A stretch of DNA of 64,000 nt from Pseudomonadota bacterium (lineage in GTDB: Bacteria; Pseudomonadota; Gammaproteobacteria; Burkholderiales; Rhodocyclaceae): the NCBI GenBank assembly GCA_026399515.1, contig JAPLQT010000115.1, forward strand, positions 1 to 64,000, in the 5' to 3' direction. The translations under genes were made by a program, and so were the position numbers. Position 1 is the first letter of the stretch. The number at the start of each line of letters is the position of its first letter. The notes under the pieces were generated by a model. It was not told the DNA's origin, searched no databases, and was given only the letters and a program-made list of their open reading frames with translations. This document shows positions 9,035 to 19,334 of the stretch, in pieces.

Positions 9035-10095
9035 AGACCCTGCTCATCATGGCCGGCGGCACGGGCGGACACATATTTCCGGGCCTGGCGGTGGCGGATG
9101 CGGTCAAGGCTGCCGGCTGGCGAGTGGTGTGGCTCGGCAATCCGGACGGCATGGAGGCTAAGCTGGTGCCCGGCCGCGGTTACGAGATGGCGGAAGTCCG
9201 TTTCGCGGCGCTGCGCGGCAAAGGCCTGATGCGCAAGCTGCTGCTGCCGTTCAGTTTGCTCAGCGGATTCTGGCAGGCGATCAAGGTGCTGAAGCGCGTC
9301 CAGCCCGATGTGGTGCTCGGAATGGGCGGATTCATCAGTTTCCCCGGCGGGATGATGGCGGTTCTGAAGGGGCTGCCGCTGGTGGTGCATGAACAGAACT
9401 CAGTTGCGGGAATGGCCAACAAGGTGCTTGCTGCGGTGGCTGACCGGGTGCTGACCGGCTTCCCCGATGTGTTGAAGAAAGGCCAGTGGGTCGGCAATCC
9501 GGTCCGCGACGAAATAGTCGCCGTGCCGGTTCCATTGCGCAGGTTGGCCAGCCGCATGGCGGCGGGAATACCGCTGCACCTGCTGGTGATTGGTGGCAGT
9601 CTCGGCGCCAAGGCGCTCAACGACAGTCTGCCCAAGACTCTGGCACTGCTGCCGAACGAAGAACGCCCCCACGTGGTCCACCAGTCCGGGAGCAAGCATC
9701 TGGAGGCCCTCCGGGAAAACTACCGCCAGGCAGGGGTCAAGGCGAACTGCGTCGCCTTCATCGAGGACATGGCCGGCGCCTACGAATGGGCGGATCTGGT
9801 GATCTGCCGCGCTGGCGCATTGACCGTCGCCGAACTCGCAGCAGCCGGCGTCGCCAGCATACTGGTGCCCTTTCCGCATGCGGTGGATGACCACCAGACC
9901 GCCAACGCACGCTTCCTCGCCAACGCCGGTGCGGCCATCCTGTTGCCGCAAAACGAGCTTTCGCCGGAGAGGTTGTCGTTGTTGCGCAGCCTGAGCCGCG
10001 AGCAATTGCTCCAAATGGCCGACCAGGCCCGCGCGCTGGCCAAGCCGGACGCCACCGCGGCGGTAGCCAAGGCATGCATGGAGTCGGCGCGGTGA
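9031..10095 (+). CDS. murG: MurG, lipid II synthase (GlcNAc transferase)
   Basis: A 354-residue GT28 glycosyltransferase that transfers GlcNAc to lipid I on the inner face of the membrane. The donor/acceptor loop [10 protein letters not shown] is at residues 9-18; a second glycine-rich loop [10 protein letters not shown] opens the C-terminal domain, followed by [10 protein letters not shown]. The TTG at 9031 is chosen because it overlaps the ftsW stop (TTGA) and gives the family N-terminus [12 protein letters not shown]; longer starts run back into ftsW. Confidence 0.95.
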   Translation: MKTLLIMAGGTGGHIFPGLAVADAVKAAGWRVVWLGNPDGMEAKLVPGRGYEMAEVRFAALRGKGLMRKLLLPFSLLSGFWQAIKVLKRVQPDVVLGMGGFISFPGGMMAVLKGLPLVVHEQNSVAGMANKVLAAVADRVLTGFPDVLKKGQWVGNPVRDEIVAVPVPLRRLASRMAAGIPLHLLVIGGSLGAKALNDSLPKTLALLPNEERPHVVHQSGSKHLEALRENYRQAGVKANCVAFIEDMAGAYEWADLVICRAGALTVAELAAAGVASILVPFPHAVDDHQTANARFLANAGAAILLPQNELSPERLSLLRSLSREQLLQMADQARALAKPDATAAVAKACMESAR

Positions 10096-11480
10096 AACAT
10101 AAAATCCGCCACATTCATTTCGTCGGCATCGGTGGTTCAGGCATGAGCGGCATTGCCGAAGTGCTGCTGAACCAGGGCTACGGAATCAGCGGGTCAGATC
10201 TCGCGGAGAACGCGGCAACCCGGCGCCTGGCCGGATTGGGCGTTCCCATCATGCTGGGACATGCCGCCGGGAATATCAACGGTAGCGATGTCGTGGTGGT
10301 GTCGACGGCGGTCGACAGCGGCAACCCGGAAATCGTTGCGGCAAGACTCCGAGGAATTCCTGTGGTTCCCCGTGCGCAGATGCTGGCGGAACTGATGCGG
10401 CTCAAGCAGGGCATCGCAGTCGCCGGCACCCATGGCAAGACCACCACCACCAGCCTGATCGCCAGCATCCTCGCCGAAGGCGGCTTGGACCCAACCTTCG
10501 TCATCGGCGGCCAGTTGAATTCGGCCGGCGCCAACGCCCAACTCGGCAAGGGTGAGTTCCTCGTCGCCGAGGCCGACGAATCCGACGCCTCGTTCCTGTA
10601 TCTGTCACCGGTGATCTCGGTCGTCACCAACATCGATGCCGACCACATGGAAACCTATGGCCAGGACTTCGGCAGGCTCAAGCAGGCGTTCGTGAAATTT
10701 CTGCAGCGCCTGCCGTTTTACGGCGTCGCGGTACTCTGCGATGACGATGCCAATGTGTGCGAAATCATGCCGCAAGTGTCGAGGCAGATCGTCAGCTATG
10801 GCCTGAATGACCGGGCCAGCGTGTACGCCGAGAACATCATCGCGGACGGCGGCCGGATGCGCTTCGACTGTGTGCGGCAAGACGGCGGCGTCACGCGCTT
10901 CCCTGTCCTGCTCAACCTTCCCGGTCGCCACAATGTTTTGAATGCCTTGGCGGCGATCATCGTCGCCGGCGAAGTCGGGGTATCCGACAACGCCATCGCC
11001 AAGGCATTGGCCGAATTCAGGGGCGTCGGCCGGCGTTTCCAGCGCTATGGGGAAATCCGGTTGGCGGCAGGCGGCAGCTTCACCTTAATCGACGATTACG
11101 GCCATCACCCGACCGAAATCGCGGCGACCCTGGCCGCCGCGCGCGGCGCCTTTCCAGGCCGACGCCTGGTGCTGGCTTTCCAGCCGCACCGCTACACGCG
11201 CACGCGGGATTGCTTCGAGGACTTCATTACCGTGCTTTCGGCCGCCGACGCGCTGCTGCTGGCGGAAGTCTATGCGGCCGGCGAAACGCCGATTGCAGGG
11301 GCGGACAGCCACGCGCTGCTCCAGGCCATGAATCGCCGGAGTCAAGTCGAAACGCGCTTTGTCGAGGATATCACCGCGATGCCTCAAACCATCCTCGGTT
11401 TTGTGCGCAGCGGAGATGTAGTCATCACCATGGGCGCCGGCTCGATCGGGAGCGTTCCGATGAAATTGGAGGGTAAATGA
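10092..11480 (+). CDS. murC: MurC, UDP-MurNAc:L-alanine ligase
   Basis: A 462-residue Mur ligase that attaches L-Ala, the first residue of the stem peptide. [15 protein letters not shown] at the N-terminus binds the nucleotide sugar. The ATP loop GTHGKTTT is at about 112-119; ADESDASF and DDYGHHPTE are family signatures. GTG 10092 overlaps the murG stop and gives the expected [10 protein letters not shown] start; an in-frame ATG at 10074 would add six residues. The stop overlaps murB. Confidence 0.95.
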   Translation: MKHKIRHIHFVGIGGSGMSGIAEVLLNQGYGISGSDLAENAATRRLAGLGVPIMLGHAAGNINGSDVVVVSTAVDSGNPEIVAARLRGIPVVPRAQMLAELMRLKQGIAVAGTHGKTTTTSLIASILAEGGLDPTFVIGGQLNSAGANAQLGKGEFLVAEADESDASFLYLSPVISVVTNIDADHMETYGQDFGRLKQAFVKFLQRLPFYGVAVLCDDDANVCEIMPQVSRQIVSYGLNDRASVYAENIIADGGRMRFDCVRQDGGVTRFPVLLNLPGRHNVLNALAAIIVAGEVGVSDNAIAKALAEFRGVGRRFQRYGEIRLAAGGSFTLIDDYGHHPTEIAATLAAARGAFPGRRLVLAFQPHRYTRTRDCFEDFITVLSAADALLLAEVYAAGETPIAGADSHALLQAMNRRSQVETRFVEDITAMPQTILGFVRSGDVVITMGAGSIGSVPMKLEGK

Positions 11481-12403
11481 ACTCACTCCCTGAGCACAAA
11501 TTTCGCGGGGAACTCAGACAGAACGAACCGATGGCCAGGCATGTCTCGTGGCGGGCCGGCGGACCGGTGGCGCGCGCTTACTTTCCGGCGGACCTGGACG
11601 ACCTCGCCGATTTTCTGCGCGCGCTGCGTCACGACGAGCCTTTATTGTTCGTCGGCCTGGGATCCAACCTGCTGGTGCGCGACGGAGGTTACCAGGGAAC
11701 AGTCATATTTACCCACGGCAAGCTGTCCACCTTGCGCCTCCAAGACGATGGACTGATCTACGCCGAGGCTGGCGTCGCCAGCCCGAAAACGGCGCGCTTC
11801 GCGGCCAATCTCGGACTTGCCGGGGCCGAATTTCTCGCCGGCATCCCGGGCACCATAGGCGGAGCGCTGGCGATGAACGCCGGCTGTTACGGCAGCGAAA
11901 CCTGGAATCACGTCGAGCGCGTACTGATGCTGGACCGTCATGGCGAGCGCATCGAACGCAGCGCCAAGGATTTCAAGATCGGTTATCGCCATGCGGGCCT
12001 GCAGTCGGTCACCGATGAATGGTTCGCCGCCGCCTGGCTGCGTTTCCCCGTCGGCGACAAACAGCAGTCGCGCGAGCGCATCCAGAACCTGCTGGAAAAA
12101 CGCATTGCCACGCAGCCGTTGCAGCAACCGAATGCCGGTTCGGTGTTCCGCAATCCGCCCGGCGATCACGCCGCGCGCCTGATCGAAGCGGCCGGATTGA
12201 AGGGGTTTGCGATAGGCGGCGCCCGAGTCTCGGAAAAGCATGCCAATTTCATCGTTAATCCAGACAACAGGGCGACGGCAAGTGAGATAGAAATGCTAAT
12301 CGGCCAAGTTCAGGCCGCGGTGAAGGAAAAATTCGGAGTGGAACTGGTGCGCGAAGTCAGGATAGTCGGGGAACACATGGCGATCGAAGGGATGATTGCA
12401 TGA
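11477..12403 (+). CDS. murB: MurB, UDP-N-acetylenolpyruvoylglucosamine reductase
   Basis: A 308-residue FAD/NADPH reductase that makes UDP-MurNAc from UDP-GlcNAc-enolpyruvate. FAD-binding segments [13 protein letters not shown] and [18 protein letters not shown] are clear, and [10 protein letters not shown] contains the conserved serine region that protonates the intermediate. The shorter form without the E. coli-type insertion fits type II MurB. ATG overlaps the murC stop; the end overlaps ddl. Confidence 0.95.
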   Translation: MNSLPEHKFRGELRQNEPMARHVSWRAGGPVARAYFPADLDDLADFLRALRHDEPLLFVGLGSNLLVRDGGYQGTVIFTHGKLSTLRLQDDGLIYAEAGVASPKTARFAANLGLAGAEFLAGIPGTIGGALAMNAGCYGSETWNHVERVLMLDRHGERIERSAKDFKIGYRHAGLQSVTDEWFAAAWLRFPVGDKQQSRERIQNLLEKRIATQPLQQPNAGSVFRNPPGDHAARLIEAAGLKGFAIGGARVSEKHANFIVNPDNRATASEIEMLIGQVQAAVKEKFGVELVREVRIVGEHMAIEGMIA

Positions 12404-13311
12404 GTGATTTTGGCAAGGTCGCGGTCTTGATGGGCGGGTCCTCGGCCGAGCGCGAGATTTCCCTGATTTCAGGCAAGGCGGTACTCCAGGCCTTGCGTGA
12501 CAAGGGGGTCGATGCCCATGCATTCGACCCATCGATCCGGCCGATCTGGGATTTGGCCAAGGAAGACTTTGCGCGCGTCTTCGTCATCCTGCACGGACGG
12601 CTCGGCGAAGACGGCACGGTGCAGGGTGCGCTCGAACTGCTGGGAATCCCCTATACCGGCAGCGGAGTCATGGCCTCCGCCCTGGCGATGGACAAGTGGC
12701 GCACCAAGCTCGTTTGGCGGGCCGCCGGGATCCCCACTCCCAAGTACCGCATGCTGTCGCCCAACAGCGATTTCAAGCGCGTGATCGACGACCTCGGGCT
12801 GCCGTTGATCGTCAAACCGGCACGCGAGGGATCGTCCATCGGGGTGCGCAAGATCGATACCGCGAACGAACTAGGCCCGGCCTTCGAACTCGCCTACCAC
12901 CTCGATCCGCTGGTGATCGCCGAGGAGTTCATCTCCGGACAGGAACTCACTGCGGCGGTGCTTGGCGACAAGGTGCTGCCGCTGGTCCGCATCGAAGCGC
13001 CGGAAGGCAATTACGATTACGAGAACAAGTATTTCACCGACGCGGTGCGTTACCACTGCCCGGCCGGGATCCGTCCCGCGATCGAGGCCGAAATCCACGC
13101 GGCGGTACTGCGCTCTTTCGAAGTGCTGGGCTGTCGCGGTTGGGGGCGTGCCGACGTGATGCTCAGGCCGGACGGCAGTTACAGCCTGCTGGAAATGAAT
13201 ACCCTACCCGGCATGACCGGGCATTCGCTGGTACCCATGGCGGCCCGCGCCGCGGGGATGAGCTTCGAGGATCTGGTGCTGGGAATTCTGGAAGGAGCGC
13301 AACTTGGTTAA
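12400..13311 (+). CDS. ddl: Ddl, D-alanine:D-alanine ligase
   Basis: A 303-residue ATP-grasp enzyme producing the D-Ala-D-Ala used by Mur[12 protein letters not shown] at the N-terminus, [15 protein letters not shown] (ATP and lysine binding), [12 protein letters not shown] and [17 protein letters not shown] (metal and substrate loop) are all intact. Position between murB and ftsQ suggests the DdlB type. The ATG overlaps the murB stop. Confidence 0.96.
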   Translation: MSDFGKVAVLMGGSSAEREISLISGKAVLQALRDKGVDAHAFDPSIRPIWDLAKEDFARVFVILHGRLGEDGTVQGALELLGIPYTGSGVMASALAMDKWRTKLVWRAAGIPTPKYRMLSPNSDFKRVIDDLGLPLIVKPAREGSSIGVRKIDTANELGPAFELAYHLDPLVIAEEFISGQELTAAVLGDKVLPLVRIEAPEGNYDYENKYFTDAVRYHCPAGIRPAIEAEIHAAVLRSFEVLGCRGWGRADVMLRPDGSYSLLEMNTLPGMTGHSLVPMAARAAGMSFEDLVLGILEGAQLG

Positions 13312-14176
13312 GCTGGCGCTCTTCCCCAGGAAAGGCGCAACAGTCAGACGCAAGCGCTCGGGGTCCGGCGCCTCGCAACAGTCCGCCGGAGGCTTGTGGG
13401 ATCAGCCGCAATTGCTGAATCTGGCGGCCGACGTGTTGATGTTGCTGTGCGCCGTGGCGTTGGCTTATGCCGCAGTCATCTCCGTGGTGCGCCTGCCGTT
13501 CTTCCCCTTGAAACAACTGTTGGTGGCCAGCGCCCTGGATCAGGTATCGCCGGCACAGATCGAATACGCGGCGCAGACGTCGCTGGACGGGAACTTTTTC
13601 ACTGTGAATCTCGATAACGTACGCAGTGCATTCGAAAAACTTCCCTGGGTGCGCAAGGCGTCGGTGCGGCGACGCTGGCCGGACGGGATCGAGCTGACGA
13701 TCGAGGAACATGTCGCCGTGGCGCGCTGGCGCGGCAGTGACAGCGAAGCACGCCTGGTGAATAGCCACGGCGAGTTATTCACCGCTTCCCTGTCGGACGG
13801 TCAAACAGCCTTGCCGCTGTTCGGCGGGCCGGAGGGTAGTGCGGCGGTGATGCTGGCGCGCTACCGGGAGTTCGCCGAGTTGTTGGCGTCCTTGGGGCGC
13901 TCTTCGCGCGTGGTGACGCTCTCTCCGCGACTCGCATGGCAATTGCGGCTCGATGACGGGCTGACGCTGGAACTGGGGCGCGACCAGACCAAACATCCGC
14001 TCCACGAAAGGCTGCAACGCTTCACCGGCATTTATGCAGAAGTCAGGGCACGCGCCAAAGCTTCCATCAATACCATCGACATGCGCTACCCGAATGGCTT
14101 CGCATTGCGCCTGGGGCGTACCGAAGCGCTTGCCCGTCAGGACATGCCGATCACAGAACGCAAAGGCAATACATGA
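13304..14176 (+). CDS. ftsQ: FtsQ, divisome protein with POTRA domain
   Basis: A 290-residue bitopic protein with a basic cytoplasmic tail, one membrane helix (about residues 42-65), then a POTRA domain (FFPLKQLLV to VSVRRRWPDGIELTIEEH) and the FtsQ beta domain. It scaffolds FtsL and FtsB at the septum. The start is TTG 13304, eight bases inside ddl and preceded by GGAAGGAG, the only good ribosome-binding site nearby. Confidence 0.93.
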   Translation: MVKLALFPRKGATVRRKRSGSGASQQSAGGLWDQPQLLNLAADVLMLLCAVALAYAAVISVVRLPFFPLKQLLVASALDQVSPAQIEYAAQTSLDGNFFTVNLDNVRSAFEKLPWVRKASVRRRWPDGIELTIEEHVAVARWRGSDSEARLVNSHGELFTASLSDGQTALPLFGGPEGSAAVMLARYREFAELLASLGRSSRVVTLSPRLAWQLRLDDGLTLELGRDQTKHPLHERLQRFTGIYAEVRARAKASINTIDMRYPNGFALRLGRTEALARQDMPITERKGNT

Positions 14177-15402
14177 GCAAGGAATCCAAGGAATTGATCG
14201 TCGGCCTCGATATCGGCACATCCAAGATCGTCGCGATCGTCGCCGAACTGACGGGGGAGGGAACGCTGTCGATACTCGGCATCGGCAGCCAGGAATCGAG
14301 CGGTTTGAAGAAAGGCGTGGTGGTCAACATCGAAGCGACGGTGAACGCCATTTCGCGCGCCATCCAGGAAGTCGAGTTGATGACCGATTGCAAGATCCGG
14401 GAGGTATATACCGGCATCGCCGGCAGCCATATCAAGAGCAAGGATTCCAACGGCATGGCGGTGGTGCGGGAAAAGGAGGTCACCCGGCTCGATGTCGAGC
14501 GCGCCATCGAGGCGGCCAACGCCACGCCGATCTCGGCCGATGACCAGATCCTGCACACCCTGGTGCAGGAGTTCATCGTCGATGGACAGGATGGCGTCAA
14601 GGAACCGATAGGCATGGACGCCAAGCGCCTCGAAGTGCGCGTGCATATCGTCACCGGGGCGGTGACATCGGTGCAGAACATCGTCAAGTGCGTGCATCGC
14701 TGCGGTCTCGAAGTGGTCGACCTGGTGCTGCAACCTCTCGCCTCGGGTCATGCCGTGTTGACCGACGACGAAACGGATGTGGGTGTCTGCCTGGTGGATA
14801 TCGGCGGCGGAACCACCGATATCGCGGTGTTCACCCAGGGAGCGATCCGACACACGGCGGTGATCCCGATCGCCGGCGACCAGATCACCAACGACATTGC
14901 CATCGCCCTGCGCACCTCGACCCAGGATGCCGAAGAAATCAAGCTGCGTTACGGCGTGGCGCTCCAGCAACTGGCCGATGCAGAGGAAATGATCGAAGTA
15001 CCCGGCGTCGGCGACCGCCCGTCGTCGCGCTTGTCGCGGCAAACGCTTGCCGGGGTGATACAGCCGCGTGTCGAGGAGATCTACCAGAAGGTCCAGGACG
15101 AGTTGAGAAAAAGTGGCTACGAACGCCTGCTTCGCGCCGGCGTGGTGCTGACCGGCGGCGCTTCGGCGATGCCCGGTATGGTGCAGCTGGGCGAGGAGAT
15201 TTTCCACAATACCGTCAACCAGGGCATGCCCCATTACGACGGCAATCTCAAGGAAGTGGTGCGCAACCCCCGCTACTCGACCGCGATGGGTTTGCTCCAG
15301 GAAGGCATGGCGCAGCGGAAGCGCGGCCTCAAGGTACAGGGTCCGAAAAGTTTCGGGCAGATCCTGGCCCGCATGCGGGCCTGGTTCGGAAAGAATTTTT
15401 AG
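14173..15402 (+). CDS. ftsA: FtsA, actin-like membrane tether for FtsZ
   Basis: A 409-residue actin-fold ATPase. The nucleotide pocket shows GLDIGTSKI near the N-terminus, [13 protein letters not shown] in the middle and GVVLTGGASAMPG late. The C-terminal basic amphipathic helix (ARMRAWFGKNF) is the membrane-targeting sequence that anchors FtsZ filaments. The ATG overlaps the ftsQ stop. Length equals that of close betaproteobacterial homologues. Confidence 0.97.
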   Translation: MSKESKELIVGLDIGTSKIVAIVAELTGEGTLSILGIGSQESSGLKKGVVVNIEATVNAISRAIQEVELMTDCKIREVYTGIAGSHIKSKDSNGMAVVREKEVTRLDVERAIEAANATPISADDQILHTLVQEFIVDGQDGVKEPIGMDAKRLEVRVHIVTGAVTSVQNIVKCVHRCGLEVVDLVLQPLASGHAVLTDDETDVGVCLVDIGGGTTDIAVFTQGAIRHTAVIPIAGDQITNDIAIALRTSTQDAEEIKLRYGVALQQLADAEEMIEVPGVGDRPSSRLSRQTLAGVIQPRVEEIYQKVQDELRKSGYERLLRAGVVLTGGASAMPGMVQLGEEIFHNTVNQGMPHYDGNLKEVVRNPRYSTAMGLLQEGMAQRKRGLKVQGPKSFGQILARMRAWFGKNF

Positions 15403-15448
15403 GCGTCAGGCAGGTTTTTTCATTTGCAGTTTTTTGAAGGAGGCGAGT

Positions 15449-16469
15449 ATGTTTGAAATTGTAGACAAGGATCCGAGCCAGACCGTGATCAAGGTCATCG
15501 GTGTTGGCGGTGCCGGCGGCAACGCCGTCGAGCACATGATTCGCGAAGGGGTGCAGGGCGTGGAATTCATTTGCGTCAACACCGATGCCCAGGCCTTGAA
15601 GAAAAGTTCCGCCAGCGACAAACTGCAACTCGGTCCCGGTCTGGGGGCGGGTGGCAAACCGGACAAGGCTCGCGACCTCGCGCAGAACGAACGCGAGCGG
15701 ATTGCCGAGATGCTGCGCGGGGCGCATATGGCCTTCATCACCGCCGGCATGGGGGGCGGCACCGGCACCGGCGCCGCGCCTATCATCGCCGAAGTGGCGC
15801 GCGAACTGGGCATACTGACGGTGGCGGTGGTGACCAAGCCCTTCGAGTATGAAGGTCGCCGCATGACGCTGGCCGAACAGGGACTACTCGAACTGGCGCA
15901 GAATGTGGACTCCCTGATCGTCATTCTCAACGAGAAGCTGATGGAGGTCATGGGTGACGACGTCAGCATGCTCGACGCCTTCAAGGCTGCGGATAACGTG
16001 CTGAAGAACGCCGTCGGGGGCATCTCCGAAATCATCAACGTGCCCGGCCTGGTCAATGTCGACTTCGAGGACGTGCGCACGGTGATGGGCGAAATGGGCA
16101 AGGCCATGATGGGCTCCGCCATGGCCGCAGGCGTCGATCGCGCCCGCATCGCCGCCGAGCAGGCCGTCGCCAGTCCGCTGCTGGAAGGCATCGAGTTGTC
16201 CGGTGCGCGCGGCGTGCTGGTGAATATCACCGCCAACCAGTCGCTGGGACTCAAGGAAGTCAAGGAAGTGATGAACACCATCCGCACCTATGCGGCGCAC
16301 GATGCGACCATCATATTCGGGACGGTGTATGAAGATGGCATGGAAGACCAGTTCCCCGGTCTTCCAATCCGGCAGGAGCGGCGCGCGCAACGCCACGGTC
16401 GATGAGATGCGCAACAGCGGCGTGGATAAATACGACATCCCTGCTTTCTTGCGCAAGCAGGCGGACTGA
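15449..16469 (+). pseudogene. ftsZ: FtsZ, tubulin-like division GTPase, with internal loss and frameshift near the C-terminus
   Basis: The start (ATG 15449, after a GAAGGAGG ribosome-binding site) and the whole GTPase core are normal: GVGGAGGNAV, the tubulin signature GMGGGTGTGAAP, and NVDFEDVRTVM. After GTVYEDGMEDQ (about 16350) the expected RVTVVATG strand and most of the linker are missing and the frame is shifted; the open frame stops at 16405. The true C-terminal peptide, ending DKYDIPAFLRKQAD, which binds FtsA and ZipA, is intact one frame over and ends at TGA 16467-16469. As written FtsZ could not be recruited, so assembly error must be excluded. Confidence 0.9.
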
Positions 16470-16515
16470 AGCTCCCAGGGTAGCGGGAACGACTCGCCTC
16501 CTTCCCTCCACCCGA

Positions 16516-16541
16516 CCCTCTCCCCTTCGCCGGGGAGAGGG
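16516..16541 (+). repeat. hairpin downstream of ftsZ, possible terminator or repeat
   Basis: A perfect 10-bp stem (CCCTCTCCCC at 16516-16525 with GGGGAGAGGG at 16532-16541) around a 6-nt loop, 47 bases after the ftsZ stop and 85 before lpxC. No U-run follows, so intrinsic termination would be weak. Sequences of this kind are common dispersed repeats in GC-rich proteobacteria. Beyond it, TAAAAT at 16593-16598 could be a -10 for lpxC, but no good -35 is visible. Confidence 0.6.
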
Positions 16542-16626
16542 GTTTCCCCGCCATCCCGGCGATGTCCGCTGAATAGCATCCCTGGTTTAGGGTAAAATAC
16601 GGCCCCTTTGCCATCGTCCGATCGCC

Positions 16627-17541
16627 ATGCTCAAGCAGCGCACGCTCAAATCCATGATACGCGCCACCGGTGTCGGTTTGCACAGCGGGGTCAAGGTGAG
16701 CGTCGTCATGCGTCCGGCGGCGCCCGATACCGGCGTGGTGTTCCGCCGCATCGATCTCGATCCGCCGGTTGATCTCAAAGCTGATCCGTTGGCTGTCGTC
16801 GATACCCGTTTGGCCTCCTGTCTCGAAAAGGGCGGGGTGAAGATCGCCACGGTTGAGCATCTGATGTCGGCGCTGTCCGGCTTGGGCATCGACAATCTAT
16901 ACATCGACGTCGATGCCGCGGAACTGCCGATCATGGACGGGAGTGCCGCGCCTTTCGTTTATCTGCTGCAATCGGCCGGCATCGAGGAGCAAAACGCGCC
17001 CAAGCGCTTCCTCCGCATCAAGAAAATCGTTGAAGTACGCGACGGCGATAAATGGGCCCGGCTCGAGCCCTATGAAGGTTTCCGTCTGAGCTTCTCGATC
17101 GCCTTCAATCATCCGGCGGTGACTCAGTCGGGTACGACCGTAAAGATCGACTTTGCCGAGAATTCCTACACCCGCGAAGTGGCGCGGGCGCGCACTTTCG
17201 GCTTCATGCAGGATGTGGAGTTCATGCGCGACCAAGGCTTGGCCCTGGGCGGCAGCCTGGAGAACGCCATTGTCATGGACGAATACCGCGTGCTCAACGA
17301 CGACGGCCTGCGCTATTCCGATGAGTTCGCCAAACACAAATTGCTGGATGCCATCGGCGATCTTTACCTGGCCGGTCATCCGCTGCTCGCCGCCTTCTCG
17401 GCCCACAAGTCCGGCCACGCCCTGAACAACACCTTGCTACGAGCCTTGCTGGCCGACGCCTCCGCCTGGGAAATCGTCACTTTCGAGCATCCCGAAGCGA
17501 CGCCGGTCGAAGTTGCCCGGCTTTATCCGCAATTGGCCTGA
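16627..17541 (+). CDS. lpxC: LpxC, UDP-3-O-acyl-GlcNAc deacetylase
   Basis: A 304-residue zinc amidase for the first committed step of lipid A synthesis. Zinc ligands are His78 ([10 protein letters not shown]), His237 and Asp241 ([10 protein letters not shown]), with catalytic His264 in HKSGHALNN. It follows the dcw cluster as in E. coli, separated by about 150 nt including a hairpin, so it may have its own promoter. FtsH/LapB-type control, if present, would act on the C-terminus, which is intact. Confidence 0.97.
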   Translation: MLKQRTLKSMIRATGVGLHSGVKVSVVMRPAAPDTGVVFRRIDLDPPVDLKADPLAVVDTRLASCLEKGGVKIATVEHLMSALSGLGIDNLYIDVDAAELPIMDGSAAPFVYLLQSAGIEEQNAPKRFLRIKKIVEVRDGDKWARLEPYEGFRLSFSIAFNHPAVTQSGTTVKIDFAENSYTREVARARTFGFMQDVEFMRDQGLALGGSLENAIVMDEYRVLNDDGLRYSDEFAKHKLLDAIGDLYLAGHPLLAAFSAHKSGHALNNTLLRALLADASAWEIVTFEHPEATPVEVARLYPQLA

Positions 17542-17555
17542 CCGACAGGGCGAGC

Positions 17556-17738
17556 ATGCTGCTGCTGCGCATCGTCGGCATACTCACGGTGATCGCCATC
17601 GGTAGCGGCATACTCGCCTTCCTGGTCACCCGCGAGCAACGCTATCTGCGCCTCGCCGGCCGGATTACCAAATACGCACTGATATTCACCCTGGTGGTAT
17701 TGGCGTTATTTGCCCTGGAGCGCCTGGTAGTACTCTAA
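17556..17738 (+). CDS. small two-helix membrane protein
   Basis: A 60-residue protein with two hydrophobic segments (about residues 2-24 and 37-59) joined by a basic loop TREQRYLRLAGR. It starts 15 bases after lpxC with a modest GGGCGAG ribosome-binding site, so it is probably cotranscribed. I do not recognise a named family; small proteins of this design often follow lpxC in related genomes. No function can be assigned. Confidence 0.7.
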   Translation: MLLLRIVGILTVIAIGSGILAFLVTREQRYLRLAGRITKYALIFTLVVLALFALERLVVL

Positions 17739-17764
17739 GGCAACCCCTCCGACGACCCCTGTAG

Positions 17765-18196
17765 CTACTTGCCCTTCGCGATGAATCGCCCCAGCGATTC
17801 CCTGAGCGGACCGTCAGGCAAGCTGTCCGTCAATCGGGCAATACTGGCGCGACCGGCATCCCCCAGCACCGCCGCTTGGACCGGTGATTTATGCTGCACC
17901 GCAATATCCAGGGGTTGCACCTTGATGCGGATTTCGGTAACCTGCACCCCTCTTGTACGCAACTCGTCGTTGAGGCTGGGTGTAATCTGACGCAACTTGG
18001 CAGCGACCGCGCCGTTTTCGGCGTGTATGAAAATGACCCCAGATTTGAAATTGGCAATCCGACAGGTCCTCGCCAGCGTAGCCGGGACCATTTCTTCGAA
18101 TAGACGCTGAAGGTTTAGCAAGCGCCCGGCGTGGGCGGCAAGACGCGCCATGGCTTCATCCGCATTCAGGAAATCGTCCAGGGTGCGCGCTTGCAT
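17765..18196 (-). CDS. DUF721/DciA-like protein
   Basis: A 143-residue protein resembling the DUF721 family, to which the replicative helicase loader DciA belongs. It shows the typical helical start (ARTLDDFLNADEAMARL) followed by a small KH-like fold (CRIANFKSGVIFIHAENGA, then a VTEIRIKVQP strand). DciA helps load DnaB in bacteria lacking DnaC. It is convergent with lpxC and divergent from the M23 peptidase gene, a conserved arrangement. The ATG at 18196 is chosen over a longer frame that overlaps the neighbour. Confidence 0.75.
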   Translation of the reverse strand: MQARTLDDFLNADEAMARLAAHAGRLLNLQRLFEEMVPATLARTCRIANFKSGVIFIHAENGAVAAKLRQITPSLNDELRTRGVQVTEIRIKVQPLDIAVQHKSPVQAAVLGDAGRASIARLTDSLPDGPLRESLGRFIAKGK

Positions 18197-18221
18197 GGAA
18201 CCTCGAGGGAAAGGAAACAGT

Positions 18222-19172
18222 GTGCATATTATTCTTGTCTCCGACCGACTGGCAACCGCCAAAAGCATAAATCTCGGTTGGCGCCACCTGTTTATGGGCA
18301 TCGCCGGGTTCGTCTGCCTGGTGATCGGAACATCTACCCTGTTTTCCTATGTCACCGTGCGCCACGCGGCTGAAATCCGCATGCCCTTCCTTCAGGATAT
18401 GCTGCGCGCCCTGACCGCCGCGGAGACCGAGCGCAGCAAGGAATTCGTGCGCGAAAACCTCAACGCCATGGCGGTCAAGCTCGGTCAGATGCAGGCGCAA
18501 ATGACCCATCTCGATTCCCTCGGGGAACGGCTGATGAACATGTCTGGCGTCATGCCCGCGGAACTGCGCACCACCTCCCCGAGCAATACCGGCAAGGACC
18601 GGCGAGGCGGTCCGCTGGTGAACCCATCCCCGTTGTCGTCGACAGAATTGCAGGATGCCCTCGAAGAACTCTCCCGGCAGATCGAAACGCGTGGCGACCT
18701 ATTGTCCTTGATCGAAGCACAAATGCTCGATGAGCGCGTACGAAAAAGCATGCTGCCGACCACCTTGCCGGTGACGGGGTTATGGAACGCGTCTTCCTTC
18801 GGCTGGCGCATCGATCCATTTACCGGCGAACGGGCGATGCATGAAGGTGTCGATTTTGCCGCCGATCCCGGCACGCCGGTGGTTGCGGCGGCGGGCGGGG
18901 TGGTGATCACCGCCGAGCGGCATCCGGAATACGGGAATATGGTCGAAATCGATCACGGAAACGATCTCACCACGCGTTATGCCCATGTCTCAAAAATCTT
19001 CGTCAAACCCGGCACGCTGGTGAGGCGCGGCCAGGAGATCGCCGAGTCAGGCTCCACCGGACGTTCCACCGGTCCCCACCTGCATTTCGAAGTGCGCCTG
19101 CGCGGCGTCGCCCAGAATCCCAACCGTTTTCTCCAGACCGCCAAGGCCAACGTCACGCTGGTTCGGCGCTAA
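18222..19172 (+). CDS. membrane-anchored M23 metallopeptidase
   Basis: A 316-residue protein: a short cytoplasmic part, one membrane helix (about residues 24-46), a coiled-coil periplasmic stretch, then an M23/LytM domain with zinc motifs MHEGVDFAA and PHLHFEV and the YGNMVEIDHG strand. Such proteins cleave peptidoglycan cross-bridges or, when degenerate, activate amidases; the metal-binding residues look intact here. The GTG at 18222 (MHIILVSD) follows GAAAGGAAA; longer starts overlap dciA. In related genomes secA usually follows, but here a repeat does. Confidence 0.88.
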   Translation: MHIILVSDRLATAKSINLGWRHLFMGIAGFVCLVIGTSTLFSYVTVRHAAEIRMPFLQDMLRALTAAETERSKEFVRENLNAMAVKLGQMQAQMTHLDSLGERLMNMSGVMPAELRTTSPSNTGKDRRGGPLVNPSPLSSTELQDALEELSRQIETRGDLLSLIEAQMLDERVRKSMLPTTLPVTGLWNASSFGWRIDPFTGERAMHEGVDFAADPGTPVVAAAGGVVITAERHPEYGNMVEIDHGNDLTTRYAHVSKIFVKPGTLVRRGQEIAESGSTGRSTGPHLHFEVRLRGVAQNPNRFLQTAKANVTLVRR

Positions 19173-19322
19173 CTCGCATCGTCGCCAGACCACCCCCGTG
19201 CCACGAAATCGTTCCAGAACCGAATGTACGCCCCCGCCCCCAACCCCCGCCCAGGCGGGGGCTACAAAGGGCTCGCTGCGCTCGTAAGTTACGGGGCGCT
19301 TCGCAATGGCAGTTCACGCTAG
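19173..19322 (+). repeat. dispersed repeat, copy A
   Basis: Starts directly after the peptidase stop codon. It shares long identical blocks with 50603-50772: CAGACCACCCCCGTGCCA, the CCCCCGCC-CA-GGCGGGGG hairpin, and CTCGCTGCGCTCGT followed by GGGGCGCTT. Copy A lacks about 27 nt present in copy B between GTTAC and GGGGCGC. No coding potential or transposase is seen. Function unknown. Confidence 0.8.
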
Positions 19323-19334
19323 ACCGATCCGTGG

